Shown piece by piece: positions 1-9,690 of a stretch of DNA of 64,000 bases (position 1 is the stretch's first letter; each line of letters opens with the position of its first letter). The notes beneath the pieces are model-generated. The model was not told the origin of the DNA, searched no databases, and saw only the letters and a list, made by a program, of their open reading frames with translations. The stretch spans positions 62,001-126,000 of the forward strand of contig NZ_JABTBO010000001.1 of NCBI RefSeq assembly GCF_014884965.1. Direction: 5' to 3'. Position numbers and translations under genes: made by a program. The stretch comes from Spirabiliibacterium mucosae (GTDB lineage Bacteria > Pseudomonadota > Gammaproteobacteria > Enterobacterales > Pasteurellaceae).

Positions 1-639
1 GTCGGCTTGTTCACCTACCCTGTGCTGATGGCGGCGGATATTTTGCTCTATCAAGCCAACCTGGTGCCCGTGGGCGATGACCAACGCCAGCATTTGGAAA
101 TCTCGCGCGATATCGGCCAGCGTTTCAACTCGCTTTACAACGCGCCGTTCGCCATTCCAGAGGCCTTTATCCCGAAAGCGGGCGCGCGTGTGATGTCGCT
201 GCTGGACCCGACGAAAAAAATGTCAAAATCAGATGACAATCGCAATAATGTGATTGGCCTTTTAGAGGACCCAAAAGCGGTGGCGAAAAAAATCAAGCGC
301 GCCGTGACCGACTCCGACGAGCCGCCGGTGGTGAAATACGATGTGAAAAACAAAGCGGGCGTGTCAAACTTGCTCGAGATTCTCTCTGGCGTGACAGGCA
401 AGCCGATTGCCGAGCTTGAAGCTGAGTTTGAAGGCAAAATGTATGGCCACCTTAAAAGTGCGGTCGCCGATGAAGTCGCCACCATGCTCAGCGAGCTGCA
501 AGCGCGCTTTCACCACTTCCGCAATGACGAAGCGCTGCTTGATCGCATCATTCGCGAAGGCGCTGAAAAAGCCCGCGAGCGCGCCGCAAAAACATTAAGT
601 GCGGTTTACGACGCCGTCGGCTTTGTGGCAGGCAAATAG
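1..639 (+). CDS. trpS: Tryptophan--tRNA ligase, 3' part (cut by window edge)
   Basis: C-terminal 212 residues of a class I aminoacyl-tRNA synthetase that charges tRNA-Trp in the cytosol. The frame is open from base 1, so the 5' part with the HIGH-type motif lies outside the window. Visible hallmarks are the stretch [11 protein letters not shown] followed by [11 protein letters not shown], typical of bacterial TrpRS, and the second ATP-binding signature KMSKS at bases 217-231. The C-terminal helical anticodon-binding region is complete and ends in TAG. The next gene starts one base after the stop, so the two are probably cotranscribed. No internal disruption is seen. Confidence 0.96.
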   Translation, partial: VGLFTYPVLMAADILLYQANLVPVGDDQRQHLEISRDIGQRFNSLYNAPFAIPEAFIPKAGARVMSLLDPTKKMSKSDDNRNNVIGLLEDPKAVAKKIKRAVTDSDEPPVVKYDVKNKAGVSNLLEILSGVTGKPIAELEAEFEGKMYGHLKSAVADEVATMLSELQARFHHFRNDEALLDRIIREGAEKARERAAKTLSAVYDAVGFVAGK

Positions 640-640
640 T

Positions 641-1384
641 ATGCGATTTCCTGTTGATTTGCACACCCACACCGTGACCAGCACCCACGCTTACAGCACG
701 CTGCTGGAGTACGTTGCGCAGGCGAAAAAGTGCGGTGTGCAACTCTTTGCCACCACCGATCACGGCCCAAGCACGGCGGACTCGCCCCACCCGTGGCATT
801 TTTCCAACATGAGCATCATCCCACGCGTGATTGACGGCGTGGGCATTTTGCGCGGGATTGAGGCCAATATTCTCAACGAGCAAGGCGACATTGACTGCGA
901 CGATCGCATGCGCGGCAGTTTGGATATTATCCTCGCTGGCCTGCACGCGCCCGACATCGCCCCTGATGACAAACGCGCTAACACCCACGCCTTGGTTAAC
1001 GCCATTCAAAGTGGCTTGGTGGATGTTATCACCCACCCGGGCAACCCGCGCTTTCCAATTGAGATCGCCCCTGTGGTGCAAGCAGCTCATGCGCACAATG
1101 TGGCGCTGGAGATCAACAACTCCTCGCTGGTGCACTCGCGCCAAGGCAGCGCGCCCCATTGCTTGGCGATTGCTAAAGCCATTCTAGAGGAAGGCGGCCT
1201 GATTGCGCTAGGATCCGACTCACACTTTGCCAGCTACCTCGGCGGCTTTGAACAAGCCTGGGCGATGCTCGAGCAAATCGACTTCCCTGTTGAGCGCATC
1301 ATCAATCGCAGTGTGCAGGCCACGCTGGATTTTCTCCACGCGCGCGGGCACAACGTGATGCCTGAATTGTCTTCACTCAAATAA
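641..1384 (+). CDS. ycdX: PHP-domain phosphatase, YcdX family
   Basis: Product of 247 residues, close to the usual 245 for YcdX. The N-terminus carries the metal-binding DLHTHT motif (residues 6-11) of the polymerase and histidinol phosphatase superfamily, then TTDHGP, a conserved GIEANI segment, HPGNP, EINNSS and GSDSH, all matching the trinuclear zinc site of this family. The ATG at 641 is preferred over the upstream in-frame GTG because it gives the family-typical start and sits one base after trpS. Known members are cytosolic zinc-dependent phosphatases with poorly defined physiological substrates. An uptake-sequence hairpin follows the stop. Confidence 0.93.
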   Translation: MRFPVDLHTHTVTSTHAYSTLLEYVAQAKKCGVQLFATTDHGPSTADSPHPWHFSNMSIIPRVIDGVGILRGIEANILNEQGDIDCDDRMRGSLDIILAGLHAPDIAPDDKRANTHALVNAIQSGLVDVITHPGNPRFPIEIAPVVQAAHAHNVALEINNSSLVHSRQGSAPHCLAIAKAILEEGGLIALGSDSHFASYLGGFEQAWAMLEQIDFPVERIINRSVQATLDFLHARGHNVMPELSSLK

Positions 1385-1409
1385 AAAGTGCGGTCAACAC
1401 CGCACTTTT
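1384..1409. terminator. Uptake-sequence inverted-repeat terminator
   Basis: AAAAGTGCGGT (1384-1394), loop CAAC, ACCGCACTTTT (1399-1409), then a T-rich stretch. It lies between convergent ycdX and the PL8 lyase gene and could terminate both. The stem consists of two DNA uptake sequences in opposite orientation. Confidence 0.8.
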
Positions 1410-1425
1410 GTTTTCTCAGATGAGA

Positions 1426-3807
1426 TTAGGCTTTGCGCAATTGCACTGCAACCGCTTGACCGGCCAAGGCTTTGGTATCCACGGTCAACACGGTGGCATC
1501 ACCGTTTTGTTGCGCTTTAACGCGCTCGTTATTGGCCACGTCCCATTTGCCTTTCACGCTCACACGAATTTGTGTGGCGTTTTGGGTTGGGTCAGAGAGT
1601 AACAATTGCAGGCCTTCAGCGGTTTTATCACACAAGGCAATTGCCGGTTGCTCAAAGCTCAACTCACCGTATTGGCCTTTTTCCCACACCGCCCATGCTG
1701 TGAGGTTGTCATGCTTGGCCACTTGCGCTTTGGCATCGTTTTGCACCACTGCAAACTTGCTGCTTTTCGCGTGTTTTTCAGTGTCCGCCTGGCTGGCTTG
1801 TGGCAAAATTACCCACGCGGCAGGGCTGGCTTTTTTGTCATGCAAAAAGTGCAATGAGGCCCATTGGCGAGTGAGTTTGTCTTCAGCGCCCGCGGCTTTG
1901 CGCGCTGGGTTGATTTCAATCCAAGAGCCGCTGCGTTCAGCCACTTGCGCTTTCACCTCGCCTGATTGCAAGAACACGTAACCGGCCACGCCGTCTAAGT
2001 GCGCCCATTTTGGTGCGTTGAGGGTTTTCTCGCCTTGCACTTTTTCACCGTCAATCACCCAGGCTTTGTCGGATTTTTCACCCAAATTGCGCCCTTCGAC
2101 TACGGTCAATGCTTGCTCGGCGTCAGTTTTGACATCGCTGACCATTTCCAGCATGCCTTCAGGGCTGCCAAACCACACGCGGCGTGCGTGCAAGCCGTCT
2201 TTATCCGGCCCAATCAAATCCATGCCCGCAAAGCTAAAGCCATTGTAGGTCACGCCACCTGTCCAGAGGTTATCCGGTGTTTCGTGGCCCCATTCGCCCG
2301 CGGCTTGGCGCTCAAGTGGGTGAGTGTCGACTGTGGTGCCCACCGGTGCGGCGTAATCCAAGGTTGGCCAAAAGCCGTTTTCAAATTGCCCCATGTCATC
2401 TGGCAGATACAAATAGCGCATGCCAGAGCCGGTGCGTGAGGCCAGTTCGTTTTCTTGGTTGCCGCATTCATACCACGCAATGCGTTTACTGCACATTGCA
2501 ATGGCCATCGACCACGTGCCTGTGCGGTGGACTAAGCGGTCCATCGAGTTGAACATTTTCGGTGTTTTGCTCGCCGGCGCACTCTCGCCGCTGGCTAACA
2601 CATCACCCACCAACGCCAAATACGGAATCGAGCCTTTGGTGGCCAGTGGATCGTAGGTGTTGCGCTCAATCCAGCCTTTGCAGATGCTCTTCCAGCGTTT
2701 GCCAATCGCTTCAGGCGCGCCTTGGGCCAGTTGCAAAATCGCTTTCATGATTGACGCGCCGTGCATTGAACTTGGTTCAGTGATGCGAGAAACTGAGCGG
2801 CCACGCACGCAGTCAAGCACTTGCCCGTCCACAATCACTGGAATAAAGGCTTCATCAACTGTCCAATAAACTTGTTCTAATTGTTTGGCTGGCACTTCAA
2901 AGGTCGAATGGCTGACCAAGCCAAAAATCATCGCTAAACCACTGATTAACACATCGCCATAAGAGCCGGTGTAAGGAATCGTATTGTGTTGAATGAAAGA
3001 ACCGTCTTGATAGAAACCATCGCCTTCGGTGACTAATTTCCAGGTTTCAGGCAAGCCTTCTAAGGCGTGGTAAACGCGCTCTGGATTTTGGGTGGCCAAG
3101 GCGGCACAAATCACCGCACGGGAAAGGTCAAGGCGGTTGGCACCCGTGGCGAGGGTTTTATCACCGGCTTTGCTGTCGGAGCCGGCGGCATTGGTGGTGC
3201 GCAAGAACCATGGGTCTGGCACGAAGAAGTTCACACCCGCGGCGGCGGCTTGCATCACATCACTTGGCAGTTTGTCGTGCAACAAACACATCATGTCGCC
3301 CACCGCACGTGAGGCGCCGCTTTCCCAATCCCACCAGTTGCCGTATTCGTCTTGCCCTGGGTGATAGCGCAATTTCAAGAAATCCCGCAGCGCGGCAATT
3401 GCATCTTGCAGCACGTCGTCTTTTTGATAGTATTTTGACCCAGGTGTTGCCCAGCCGAGCGCCAAATCCAACGCGCCACGCGCCGTTTTGGTAATGGCTG
3501 GTGATTTTTCTTCTGTCAAATCAAATGCTTTGAACACGCTGGTGCGGTTCGGTTCACGGATTAAATCCGCAAGTGTTTTTTCCACTTTGCGATCTAAGCC
3601 GCCGATGGCTTTGGCAAAGCGCTCATCACCTTCTTTGAGCAGGTTGCGCCCGGTGATGATATCCCCCCAGCGCACGCACAGTTGTGCGTATTGATCTGCG
3701 CTCAGTTGTGGGCGGCTGGCCGCAACGGCTTTAAACACGCCAGAAAATGCGAACAACACCCCAGCCCCCGCGGTGCCCGCGAGGAATGTGCGACGATTTA
3801 ACCCCAT
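1426..3807 (-). CDS. Tat-exported polysaccharide lyase family 8 (hyaluronate/chondroitin lyase type)
   Basis: Product of 793 residues. The ATG at 3807 is chosen because AAGGAG lies just upstream and the protein then begins with a twin-arginine signal (NRRTFLAG) and a hydrophobic segment to about residue 30. PL8 hallmarks are an aromatic patch NWWDWE (about 157-162), catalytic Asn in TGANR (N224), His in FIQHNT (H274), Tyr in TGSYG (Y283) and GRSVSR arginines (about 338-342). The N-to-H and H-to-Y spacings of 50 and 9 equal those of the pneumococcal enzyme. A beta-sandwich region follows. The enzyme should cleave uronic-acid polysaccharides by beta-elimination in the periplasm; whether on hyaluronan, chondroitin or another polymer cannot be read here. 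No neighbouring transporter or sulfatase genes are present. Confidence 0.88.
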   Translation of the reverse strand: MGLNRRTFLAGTAGAGVLFAFSGVFKAVAASRPQLSADQYAQLCVRWGDIITGRNLLKEGDERFAKAIGGLDRKVEKTLADLIREPNRTSVFKAFDLTEEKSPAITKTARGALDLALGWATPGSKYYQKDDVLQDAIAALRDFLKLRYHPGQDEYGNWWDWESGASRAVGDMMCLLHDKLPSDVMQAAAAGVNFFVPDPWFLRTTNAAGSDSKAGDKTLATGANRLDLSRAVICAALATQNPERVYHALEGLPETWKLVTEGDGFYQDGSFIQHNTIPYTGSYGDVLISGLAMIFGLVSHSTFEVPAKQLEQVYWTVDEAFIPVIVDGQVLDCVRGRSVSRITEPSSMHGASIMKAILQLAQGAPEAIGKRWKSICKGWIERNTYDPLATKGSIPYLALVGDVLASGESAPASKTPKMFNSMDRLVHRTGTWSMAIAMCSKRIAWYECGNQENELASRTGSGMRYLYLPDDMGQFENGFWPTLDYAAPVGTTVDTHPLERQAAGEWGHETPDNLWTGGVTYNGFSFAGMDLIGPDKDGLHARRVWFGSPEGMLEMVSDVKTDAEQALTVVEGRNLGEKSDKAWVIDGEKVQGEKTLNAPKWAHLDGVAGYVFLQSGEVKAQVAERSGSWIEINPARKAAGAEDKLTRQWASLHFLHDKKASPAAWVILPQASQADTEKHAKSSKFAVVQNDAKAQVAKHDNLTAWAVWEKGQYGELSFEQPAIALCDKTAEGLQLLLSDPTQNATQIRVSVKGKWDVANNERVKAQQNGDATVLTVDTKALAGQAVAVQLRKA

Positions 3808-3901
3808 AGTAAACTCCTTAACAATTGCTGTTTTATAATCCAATCAAATGCGAATATGTTAATAAAACAATGTTTCAAGTTCTATATGAAAAGTGCGGTT
3901 T

Positions 3902-3917
3902 TGTGGGCTGCGTCACA
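3902..3917 (-). promoter_or_regulatory. Candidate CRP-binding site upstream of PL8 lyase
   Basis: TGTGG-N6-TCACA on the plus strand (TGTGA-N6-CCACA read toward the lyase gene) matches nine of ten bases of the CRP consensus half-sites. It lies about 95-110 bases upstream of the lyase start. A possible -10 (TATAAA on the minus strand) is near 3832-3837. cAMP-CRP control of a catabolic lyase is plausible but inferred. Confidence 0.45.
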
Positions 3918-3928
3918 TTTTATGAAGT

Positions 3929-3955
3929 AAAAGTGCGGTCGGCTAACCGCACTTT
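3929..3955. terminator. Uptake-sequence hairpin after yedI
   Basis: AAAGTGCGGT at 3930-3939 pairs with ACCGCACTTT at 3946-3955 across a six-base loop. It directly follows the minus-strand yedI stop. The T-tract on that strand is short, so termination strength is uncertain. Confidence 0.6.
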
Positions 3956-3961
3956 GGTTTT

Positions 3962-4816
3962 TTAGGCTTTTTTCGGCAGGAGTTTGGTGGCAAGCAAAAT
4001 CACACCGCCGCACAGCACGCCGAAAATCACAGTGGCGATGAGGTTCAAAATGCCGCTATCGAGGCCGTAGTCGGCAAAGGCGTGATGCAAGATGTCAAGA
4101 TTATGCACAATGATGCCGCCGCCGACTAAAAACATCGCCAGCGTGCCAACCACGCTAAGCGCACGCATAAAATACGGCATCACGCGGATAATCCCGCGGC
4201 CAACGGCTTGGCTGACCGCACTTTGCTTTTTCATCAGCCATAGGCCCACGTCATCGAGCTTGACGATAACCCCCACTAAGCCGTAAACAAACACCGTCAT
4301 GCCCACGGCAATCAGCGCCAGTACCAAGGTTTGGGTGAGCAGTTCATACTCGCTGACCATGCCCAAAGCGATGGTGACAATTTCAGCCGAGAGGATGAAA
4401 TCGGTGCGGATAGCGCCTTTGATTTTGGCCTTTTCTTGCTCGGGCGTGAGTGCGCTAAGGCCGCGCTCGCCTTCGTCTTTGGCGGGCGCTTTGTGAGCAA
4501 TTTTTTCCACGCCTTCAAAGCACAAATAGGCCCCGCCGATCATCAAAAGGTAAGGGATGGCGCTGGGTAAAAAATAGGAAATCAAAAGCGCCAAGGGTAC
4601 CAAAATCAATTTGTTTAACAACGAGCCTTTCGCCACCGCCCACACCACCGGCAGCTCGCGCTCGGCGTTGACACCCGTGACTTGGTTGGCGTTGAGCGCT
4701 AGATCGTCGCCGACCACCCCCACGGTTTTCTTGGCGGCAACTTTGGTCATCAGCGCCACGTCGTCGAGCACGGCGGTGATGTCATCAAGCAAGGTTAATA
4801 AAGAGGCCAGTGCCAT
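3962..4816 (-). CDS. yedI: DUF808 family inner-membrane protein YedI
   Basis: Product of 284 residues. It begins [20 protein letters not shown] and continues with [17 protein letters not shown] and FEGVEKI, which I recognise as the DUF808/YedI family. Several hydrophobic segments are visible (about residues 68-100, 145-165, 165-185, 215-240, 255-275), so it is a polytopic membrane protein. No biochemical function is established for the family that I can rely on. The gene lies eight bases downstream of mutS on the same strand and may be cotranscribed with it. An uptake-sequence hairpin follows. Confidence 0.9.
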   Translation of the reverse strand: MALASLLTLLDDITAVLDDVALMTKVAAKKTVGVVGDDLALNANQVTGVNAERELPVVWAVAKGSLLNKLILVPLALLISYFLPSAIPYLLMIGGAYLCFEGVEKIAHKAPAKDEGERGLSALTPEQEKAKIKGAIRTDFILSAEIVTIALGMVSEYELLTQTLVLALIAVGMTVFVYGLVGVIVKLDDVGLWLMKKQSAVSQAVGRGIIRVMPYFMRALSVVGTLAMFLVGGGIIVHNLDILHHAFADYGLDSGILNLIATVIFGVLCGGVILLATKLLPKKA

Positions 4817-4824
4817 AGTCGCTC

Positions 4825-7398
4825 CTATTGGTTGTGTTCACAGGCAAGCGCCTTGAGTTGATAAAGCACGCTCAGCGCCTGCTTTGGGCTGAGTTCATCG
4901 GGGTCTAGGGCGTTGAGTTGCGCCAGCAGTGGGCTCGGCGCACTCTCCAGCGGCAATAGCGGCTGCACCGCATGTTGGCTCTCCTCCGCCGCCGTTGAAT
5001 TGGCCTCAAGGCTGGCCAGCTTTTGGCGCGCGAGGGTCAACACCGCTTTGGGCACGCCAGCCAGTGCGGCCACCGCTAAGCCATAACTTTTGCTCGCCGC
5101 CCCCTCTTGCACACTGTGCATAAAGGCGATGGTGTTGTCGTGCTCGAGGGCGTCTAAATGCACGTTAAACACGCCTTTAAACTGCTCTGGCAGCACGGTG
5201 AGCTCAAAATAGTGGGTCGCGAATAAGGTCAGCGACCGCACTTTTTGTGCCAGCCACTGAGCACTCGCCCATGCCAGCGCCAGCCCGTCGTAGGTGGACG
5301 TGCCACGGCCAATTTCGTCAATCAACACCAAACTGTGCTTGCTCGCTTGGTGCAAAATGGTCGCCATTTCGCTCATCTCCACCATAAAGGTTGAGCGGCC
5401 TGAGGCGAGATCGTCCGAGGCGCCAATGCGGGTGAAAATGCGATCAATCGGCCCAATCACCGCACGGGTGGCTGGCACAAAACTGCCGATGTGCGCCAGC
5501 AACACGATTAACGCCGTTTGGCGCATATAGGTGCTTTTCCCGCCCATGTTGGGGCCGGTGACAATCAAAAAGTGGCGAGATTCGTCAAGCACCAACGGAT
5601 TGGCGATAAACGGCCCGCTCATCACCTGCTCCACCACTGGGTGGCGGCCTTGTTCGATGTGCACAATGCGTTGATCACTAAAGTGCGGTACGCGGTAATC
5701 CAGCGCTTGCGCACGCTCAGCAAGATTGGCCAACACATCGAGGCGGGCAAGTGTGGCGGCGCATTGCTGTAGCGCGCCCAAGTGCGGTAACAGCACGTCA
5801 AAAAGTTCGTCATACAGCTGCTTTTCCAGCGCCAGCGACGCACCTTTGGCTTTCAGCACTTTGTCTTCGTAGGTTTTCAGCTCAGGGATGATGTAGCGCT
5901 CAGCGTTTTTCAGCGTTTGCCGGCGCACATAGTGAATCGGCGCGCGCTGCGCCTGGCCGCGACTGAGTTGGATAAAATAGCCATGCACAGCATTATAACC
6001 AATTTTAAGGCTATCGAGCCCCGTGGCTTCACGCTCGCGCGCTTCTAAATCTTGCAAAAATTGCGTCGCGCCTGCGCTCAGGGCGCGCCACTCGTCAAGC
6101 TCGGCATTGTACCCCTCGGCAATCACGCCGCCATCGCGAATTAACAATGGCGGCACCTCCACAATCGCGCGCACTAAAAGATCATAAAGTGCGGTAAAAT
6201 CGTCGATCTGCTGCGAAATCGCACTCAACGCCGCCGTTTGGCTGGCATTTAACATCTGCTTGATATCAGGCAATTGCGCCAAGGCACTGCGCAGGCGAGT
6301 GAAATCCCGCGGGCGGGCGGAGCGCAACGCCAAGCGCGCGAGAATGCGCTCCATGTCACCCACCTCCCGCAGCAGGCTTTGCAGCGGCGCGATAATATCG
6401 TCATTGATGAGCGCCTTAATCACCTGCTGGCGCGCCAACAAGCGCTCGCGCTGGCGAATCGGGTGATGAATCCAGCGCTTAAGCAAGCGGCTGCCCATCG
6501 GCGTGATGCAGCGGTCCAGTACCCACGCCAGCGTGTAGTCTGTGCCGCCGCTTAAATTTTGCGTCAGCTCCAAATTGCGCCTGGTGGCCACATCCAGCTC
6601 AATGTAATCGCTTGATTTAAGCAGCGAAATCGACTGAATATGCAAAAGTGCGGTGCGCTGAGTTTCTTGCGCGTAGTGCAACAAGCAGCCCGCGGCGCAC
6701 AGACCGCACTTTGCCTCATGCACGCCAAAGGCGCTGAGATCTTGCGTGCCAAATTGGCGGGTAAGGCGGTCAATCGCTGTTTGATAATCAAACTCCCATT
6801 CCGCGCGCCGGCGCAGGCCTGAATAAGGCTCAAGTAGCGCCATGTCGTCAAAGGTTTCAGGGTAGAGCAGCTCCGCCACATTGAGCCGTTGCAACTCGGA
6901 TTTCACCGCGGCTTTATCGCTATGCTCGCTGATTTGAAAGCGCCCCGAAGCCATGTCCAACGTGGCGATGGCATAGCCTGTTTTGTTGGCAAAAATCGCG
7001 CCGATGAGGTTGTCTTGCCGCTCGGGCAGCAGCGCTTCATCACTGAGTGTGCCGGGGGTGACAATGCGTACTACTTTGCGCTCAACCGGCCCCTTGCTTG
7101 CCGCGGGGTCGCCAATTTGCTCACAAATGGCCACCGACTCACCGAGTTTGACCAACTTCGCCAAATAGCCCTCAACGGCGTGATAAGGCACGCCCGCCAT
7201 CGGGATCGGCTGGCCAGCGGACTGCCCGCGCTTGGTGAGCGAAATATCAATCAGCTTCGAGGCCTTTTTGGCATCGTCATAAAACAGTTCGTAAAAATCG
7301 CCCATGCGATAAAAGAGCAGCACGTCGGGGTTTTCAGCTTTAATCCGCAAATATTGCTGCATCATAGGCGTGTGTTGGCTGACATCGTCTTGTGGCAT
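4825..7398 (-). CDS. mutS: DNA mismatch repair protein MutS
   Basis: Product of 857 residues, normal for bacterial MutS. The N-terminal mismatch-reading motif GDFYELF places the Phe-x-Glu pair at about residues 35-37. The C-terminal ATPase domain carries Walker A (GPNMGGKST), the Walker B region ([16 protein letters not shown]) and the ATHYFEL signature. It binds mismatches as a dimer and recruits MutL. It is transcribed away from recA; the two starts are 181 bases apart. The frame is intact, which is worth noting because loss of MutS would raise homopolymer slippage in vivo. Confidence 0.98.
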   Translation of the reverse strand: MPQDDVSQHTPMMQQYLRIKAENPDVLLFYRMGDFYELFYDDAKKASKLIDISLTKRGQSAGQPIPMAGVPYHAVEGYLAKLVKLGESVAICEQIGDPAASKGPVERKVVRIVTPGTLSDEALLPERQDNLIGAIFANKTGYAIATLDMASGRFQISEHSDKAAVKSELQRLNVAELLYPETFDDMALLEPYSGLRRRAEWEFDYQTAIDRLTRQFGTQDLSAFGVHEAKCGLCAAGCLLHYAQETQRTALLHIQSISLLKSSDYIELDVATRRNLELTQNLSGGTDYTLAWVLDRCITPMGSRLLKRWIHHPIRQRERLLARQQVIKALINDDIIAPLQSLLREVGDMERILARLALRSARPRDFTRLRSALAQLPDIKQMLNASQTAALSAISQQIDDFTALYDLLVRAIVEVPPLLIRDGGVIAEGYNAELDEWRALSAGATQFLQDLEAREREATGLDSLKIGYNAVHGYFIQLSRGQAQRAPIHYVRRQTLKNAERYIIPELKTYEDKVLKAKGASLALEKQLYDELFDVLLPHLGALQQCAATLARLDVLANLAERAQALDYRVPHFSDQRIVHIEQGRHPVVEQVMSGPFIANPLVLDESRHFLIVTGPNMGGKSTYMRQTALIVLLAHIGSFVPATRAVIGPIDRIFTRIGASDDLASGRSTFMVEMSEMATILHQASKHSLVLIDEIGRGTSTYDGLALAWASAQWLAQKVRSLTLFATHYFELTVLPEQFKGVFNVHLDALEHDNTIAFMHSVQEGAASKSYGLAVAALAGVPKAVLTLARQKLASLEANSTAAEESQHAVQPLLPLESAPSPLLAQLNALDPDELSPKQALSVLYQLKALACEHNQ

Positions 7399-7508
7399 GG
7401 GCGCACCTTTCGTGGGTAAAAATCAAATCATACTAGGATATTTCGCTGCGATCTAGCGTCATAATTTGGAATAAAGTTCACAAATTCAAAAAAAGATCAT
7501 TTTAGCTC

Positions 7509-7536
7509 TTGATACTGTATAACTATACAGTATAAT
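7509..7536 (+). promoter_or_regulatory. recA promoter with LexA (SOS) operator in the spacer
   Basis: TTGATA (-35, 7509-7514) and a perfect TATAAT (-10, 7531-7536) are separated by 16 bases. The spacer contains CTGT-N8-ACAG (7515-7530), the LexA box, with matching TA flanks. LexA bound here would block both promoter elements. The recA start codon is 44 bases downstream of the -10 box. Confidence 0.9.
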
Positions 7537-7579
7537 ACAGCCATTATGTTGACACAGGCAAACATCGTTTGAGGACAAA

Positions 7580-8635
7580 ATGGACGAAAATAAACAAAAA
7601 GCACTTGAAGCCGCTTTAGGTCAAATTGAAAAACAATTCGGGAAAGGCTCAATCATGCGCCTTGGCGACAACAAAACTTTGGATGTTGAGGCCATTTCCA
7701 CCGGCTCTTTGGGGCTCGATTTAGCTTTGGGCATCGGCGGCTTGCCGATGGGACGCATCGTTGAGATTTACGGGCCTGAATCCTCAGGTAAAACCACCCT
7801 GACACTGTCTGTGATTGCCGAAGCGCAAAAGGCCGGCAAAACCTGTGCGTTTATTGATGCCGAGCACGCCCTTGACCCAATCTATGCTGCCAAACTGGGT
7901 GTCGATGTCACCTCCCTTTTGGTGTCACAACCTGACCACGGCGAGCAAGCGCTGGAAATTTGTGACGCGCTCGTGCGCTCAGGCGCGGTGGATGTGGTGA
8001 TTGTCGACTCCGTGGCGGCCTTGACACCAAAAGCTGAAATTGAAGGCGACATGGGAGACTCCCACATGGGCTTGCAAGCCCGCTTGATGTCGCAAGCGCT
8101 GCGTAAACTCACCGGCAACATCAAAAACGCCAACTGCTTGGTGGTGTTCATCAACCAAATTCGGATGAAAATCGGCGTGATGTTCGGCAACCCAGAAACC
8201 ACCACCGGCGGTAACGCGCTGAAATTCTACGCCTCTGTGCGTTTAGATATCCGCCGCACAGGATCGGTGAAAGAAGGCGATGAGGTGATCGGCAACGAAA
8301 CCCGCGTGAAAGTGGTGAAAAACAAAGTCGCCGCGCCGTTCCGCCAAGCGGAATTCCAAATTATGTACGGCGAAGGCATCTCGCGTGAAGGTGAGCTGTT
8401 AGAATTAGCCGTGAAGCACAAAATCGCGAAAAAATCCGGCGCGTGGTACTCCTACAACGATGAAAAAATTGGGCAAGGCAAGGCCAACTCAATTAAATTC
8501 TTGAAAGAAAACCCAGCTATCGCGCAAGAAATGGAGCAAAAATTGCGCCAAGAAATTTTGCAAAACCCACAACAAGCGCTGACCGCTGCGATTGAAAGCG
8601 ACGATGACGCTGTTGAGGAATTTGTGGAAGAATAA
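7580..8635 (+). CDS. recA: Recombinase RecA
   Basis: Product of 351 residues, full length. Walker [10 protein letters not shown] is at residues 65-73. The conserved [22 protein letters not shown] segment (L2 DNA-binding loop region, cited here by its first residues FINQIR) and an acidic tail ([12 protein letters not shown]) are present. It polymerises on single-stranded DNA for strand exchange and triggers LexA self-cleavage; in naturally competent Pasteurellaceae it also recombines incoming DNA. A GAGGA ribosome site precedes the ATG. Expression is controlled by the SOS box in its promoter, and a hairpin separates it from recX. Confidence 0.99.
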   Translation: MDENKQKALEAALGQIEKQFGKGSIMRLGDNKTLDVEAISTGSLGLDLALGIGGLPMGRIVEIYGPESSGKTTLTLSVIAEAQKAGKTCAFIDAEHALDPIYAAKLGVDVTSLLVSQPDHGEQALEICDALVRSGAVDVVIVDSVAALTPKAEIEGDMGDSHMGLQARLMSQALRKLTGNIKNANCLVVFINQIRMKIGVMFGNPETTTGGNALKFYASVRLDIRRTGSVKEGDEVIGNETRVKVVKNKVAAPFRQAEFQIMYGEGISREGELLELAVKHKIAKKSGAWYSYNDEKIGQGKANSIKFLKENPAIAQEMEQKLRQEILQNPQQALTAAIESDDDAVEEFVEE

Positions 8636-8642
8636 GCAAAGG

Positions 8643-8667
8643 CAAAGTGCGGTCAAACCGCACTTTG
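8643..8667 (+). terminator. Hairpin between recA and recX (attenuating terminator)
   Basis: CAAAGTGCGGT-CAA-ACCGCACTTTG forms a strong stem from two opposed uptake sequences. It ends immediately before the recX start at 8668. In E. coli a hairpin in the same place lets only a small share of recA transcripts continue into recX; an equivalent role here is inferred from position. There is no long T-tract, in keeping with partial read-through. Confidence 0.65.
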
Positions 8668-9114
8668 ATGATTGTTATGGATAAAGCCGCTTTGCACTAC
8701 GCTGTTGGCCTGCTGGCAAGACGTGATTATTCCGCCTGCGAGCTTGCGCAAAAAATGCAGCAAAAAGCCATTGACGCACACAGCATTGACGAAGTGCTCG
8801 CCCATTGCCAGCAACATGGCTGGCAAAGCGATGCGCGTTTTTGCCAAAGCTTTATCCGCTTTCGTGCCCAGCGCGGCTATGGGCCTGTACGCATTAGTCA
8901 AGAGCTCAAGCAAAAAGGCATCGACAGCCAGCTCAGCACGCTGTGCTTTGAAGAGGCGGAGATTGACTGGTTTGCGCTGGCAGACAGTGTCTTTCACAAA
9001 AAATTTGGCCACAAGGCGCTGGATCTCAAAGGGCAACAAAAAGCCTGGCGATTTATGGCCAGCCGTGGGTTTCATACCGACCATTTCGCCCATCTTATTC
9101 ACCAATCACACTAA
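8668..9114 (+). CDS. recX: Regulatory protein RecX
   Basis: Product of 148 residues from ATG 8668; a second in-frame ATG at 8677 gives 145. RecX features are LLARRDYSACEL near the N-terminus, the central FIRFRAQRGYGPVRISQEL segment and a helical C-terminus with KAWRFMASRGF. RecX binds along RecA filaments and limits their growth. It lies 32 bases after the recA stop, beyond the hairpin, so it should be expressed by read-through from the SOS-regulated recA promoter. Confidence 0.93.
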   Translation: MIVMDKAALHYAVGLLARRDYSACELAQKMQQKAIDAHSIDEVLAHCQQHGWQSDARFCQSFIRFRAQRGYGPVRISQELKQKGIDSQLSTLCFEEAEIDWFALADSVFHKKFGHKALDLKGQQKAWRFMASRGFHTDHFAHLIHQSH

Positions 9115-9204
9115 TCGTTGAAGTTCGCTTGCGATCTGCTCTCATTTGTGGCTTAATGCTCACTTAATAAACATATCGACGTAAAAACAGACAACACCAC
9201 GACA

Positions 9205-9690
9205 ATGATTCGCGTTGAAAAATACAATTTTTCACATTTTGATGATCTTGTGAACTATCAACTGCCCCCTGATCAAGCGCAATACACACTCCAGCCATGG
9301 CAATGGTTTATGGGGCAAACGCTGCTGCTTGAAAGTGGCATGACGGCAGTGTCGATTTTGCTCGATAGCAAAGCGGTTGGTTTTTTTATTCTCGACCGCA
9401 GCCACCACAAATTGGCCTATACCGACAACAATCAGGCCATTTTGCTGCGCTCGTTTTCAATTAACCCAGACTATCAAGGCCAAGGCATCGCGCTCGAATC
9501 CCTGCGCCCTGAACACCTTGACCCGATCATTTATAACCTCTCACCGCAATACAACGAAATTGTGCTGGCGGTCAACCCGCTCAACCGAGGCGCCTATCAG
9601 CTCTATCGCAAAGCAGGCTTTAATGCGGTTGGGCGGATTATCATCAAACGCAAGCGCAGCAATTCCGTGCTCAGCCGCCGGATTCGCTAG
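9205..9690 (+). CDS. GNAT family N-acetyltransferase
   Basis: Product of 161 residues with the GNAT fold signature. LLRSFSINPDYQGQGIA (about residues 85-102) is the acetyl-CoA-binding motif A with its Q-x-x-G-x-G/A turn. VNPLNRGAYQLYRKAGF (about 130-146) is the conserved motif B helix. The substrate cannot be predicted from sequence. The gene stands alone on the plus strand; its last 20 bases overlap the convergent yheS end. No signal peptide or membrane segment is seen. Confidence 0.85.
   Translation: MIRVEKYNFSHFDDLVNYQLPPDQAQYTLQPWQWFMGQTLLLESGMTAVSILLDSKAVGFFILDRSHHKLAYTDNNQAILLRSFSINPDYQGQGIALESLRPEHLDPIIYNLSPQYNEIVLAVNPLNRGAYQLYRKAGFNAVGRIIIKRKRSNSVLSRRIR

Noticed and set aside
548-1159. 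Minus-strand frame of about 200 codons opposite ycdX
   Set aside because: Composition-driven antisense frame in a GC-rich gene; no recognisable domain.
1999-3494. Several plus-strand open frames inside the PL8 lyase gene
   Set aside because: They lack ribosome sites and family features and lie wholly inside a strongly supported minus-strand gene.
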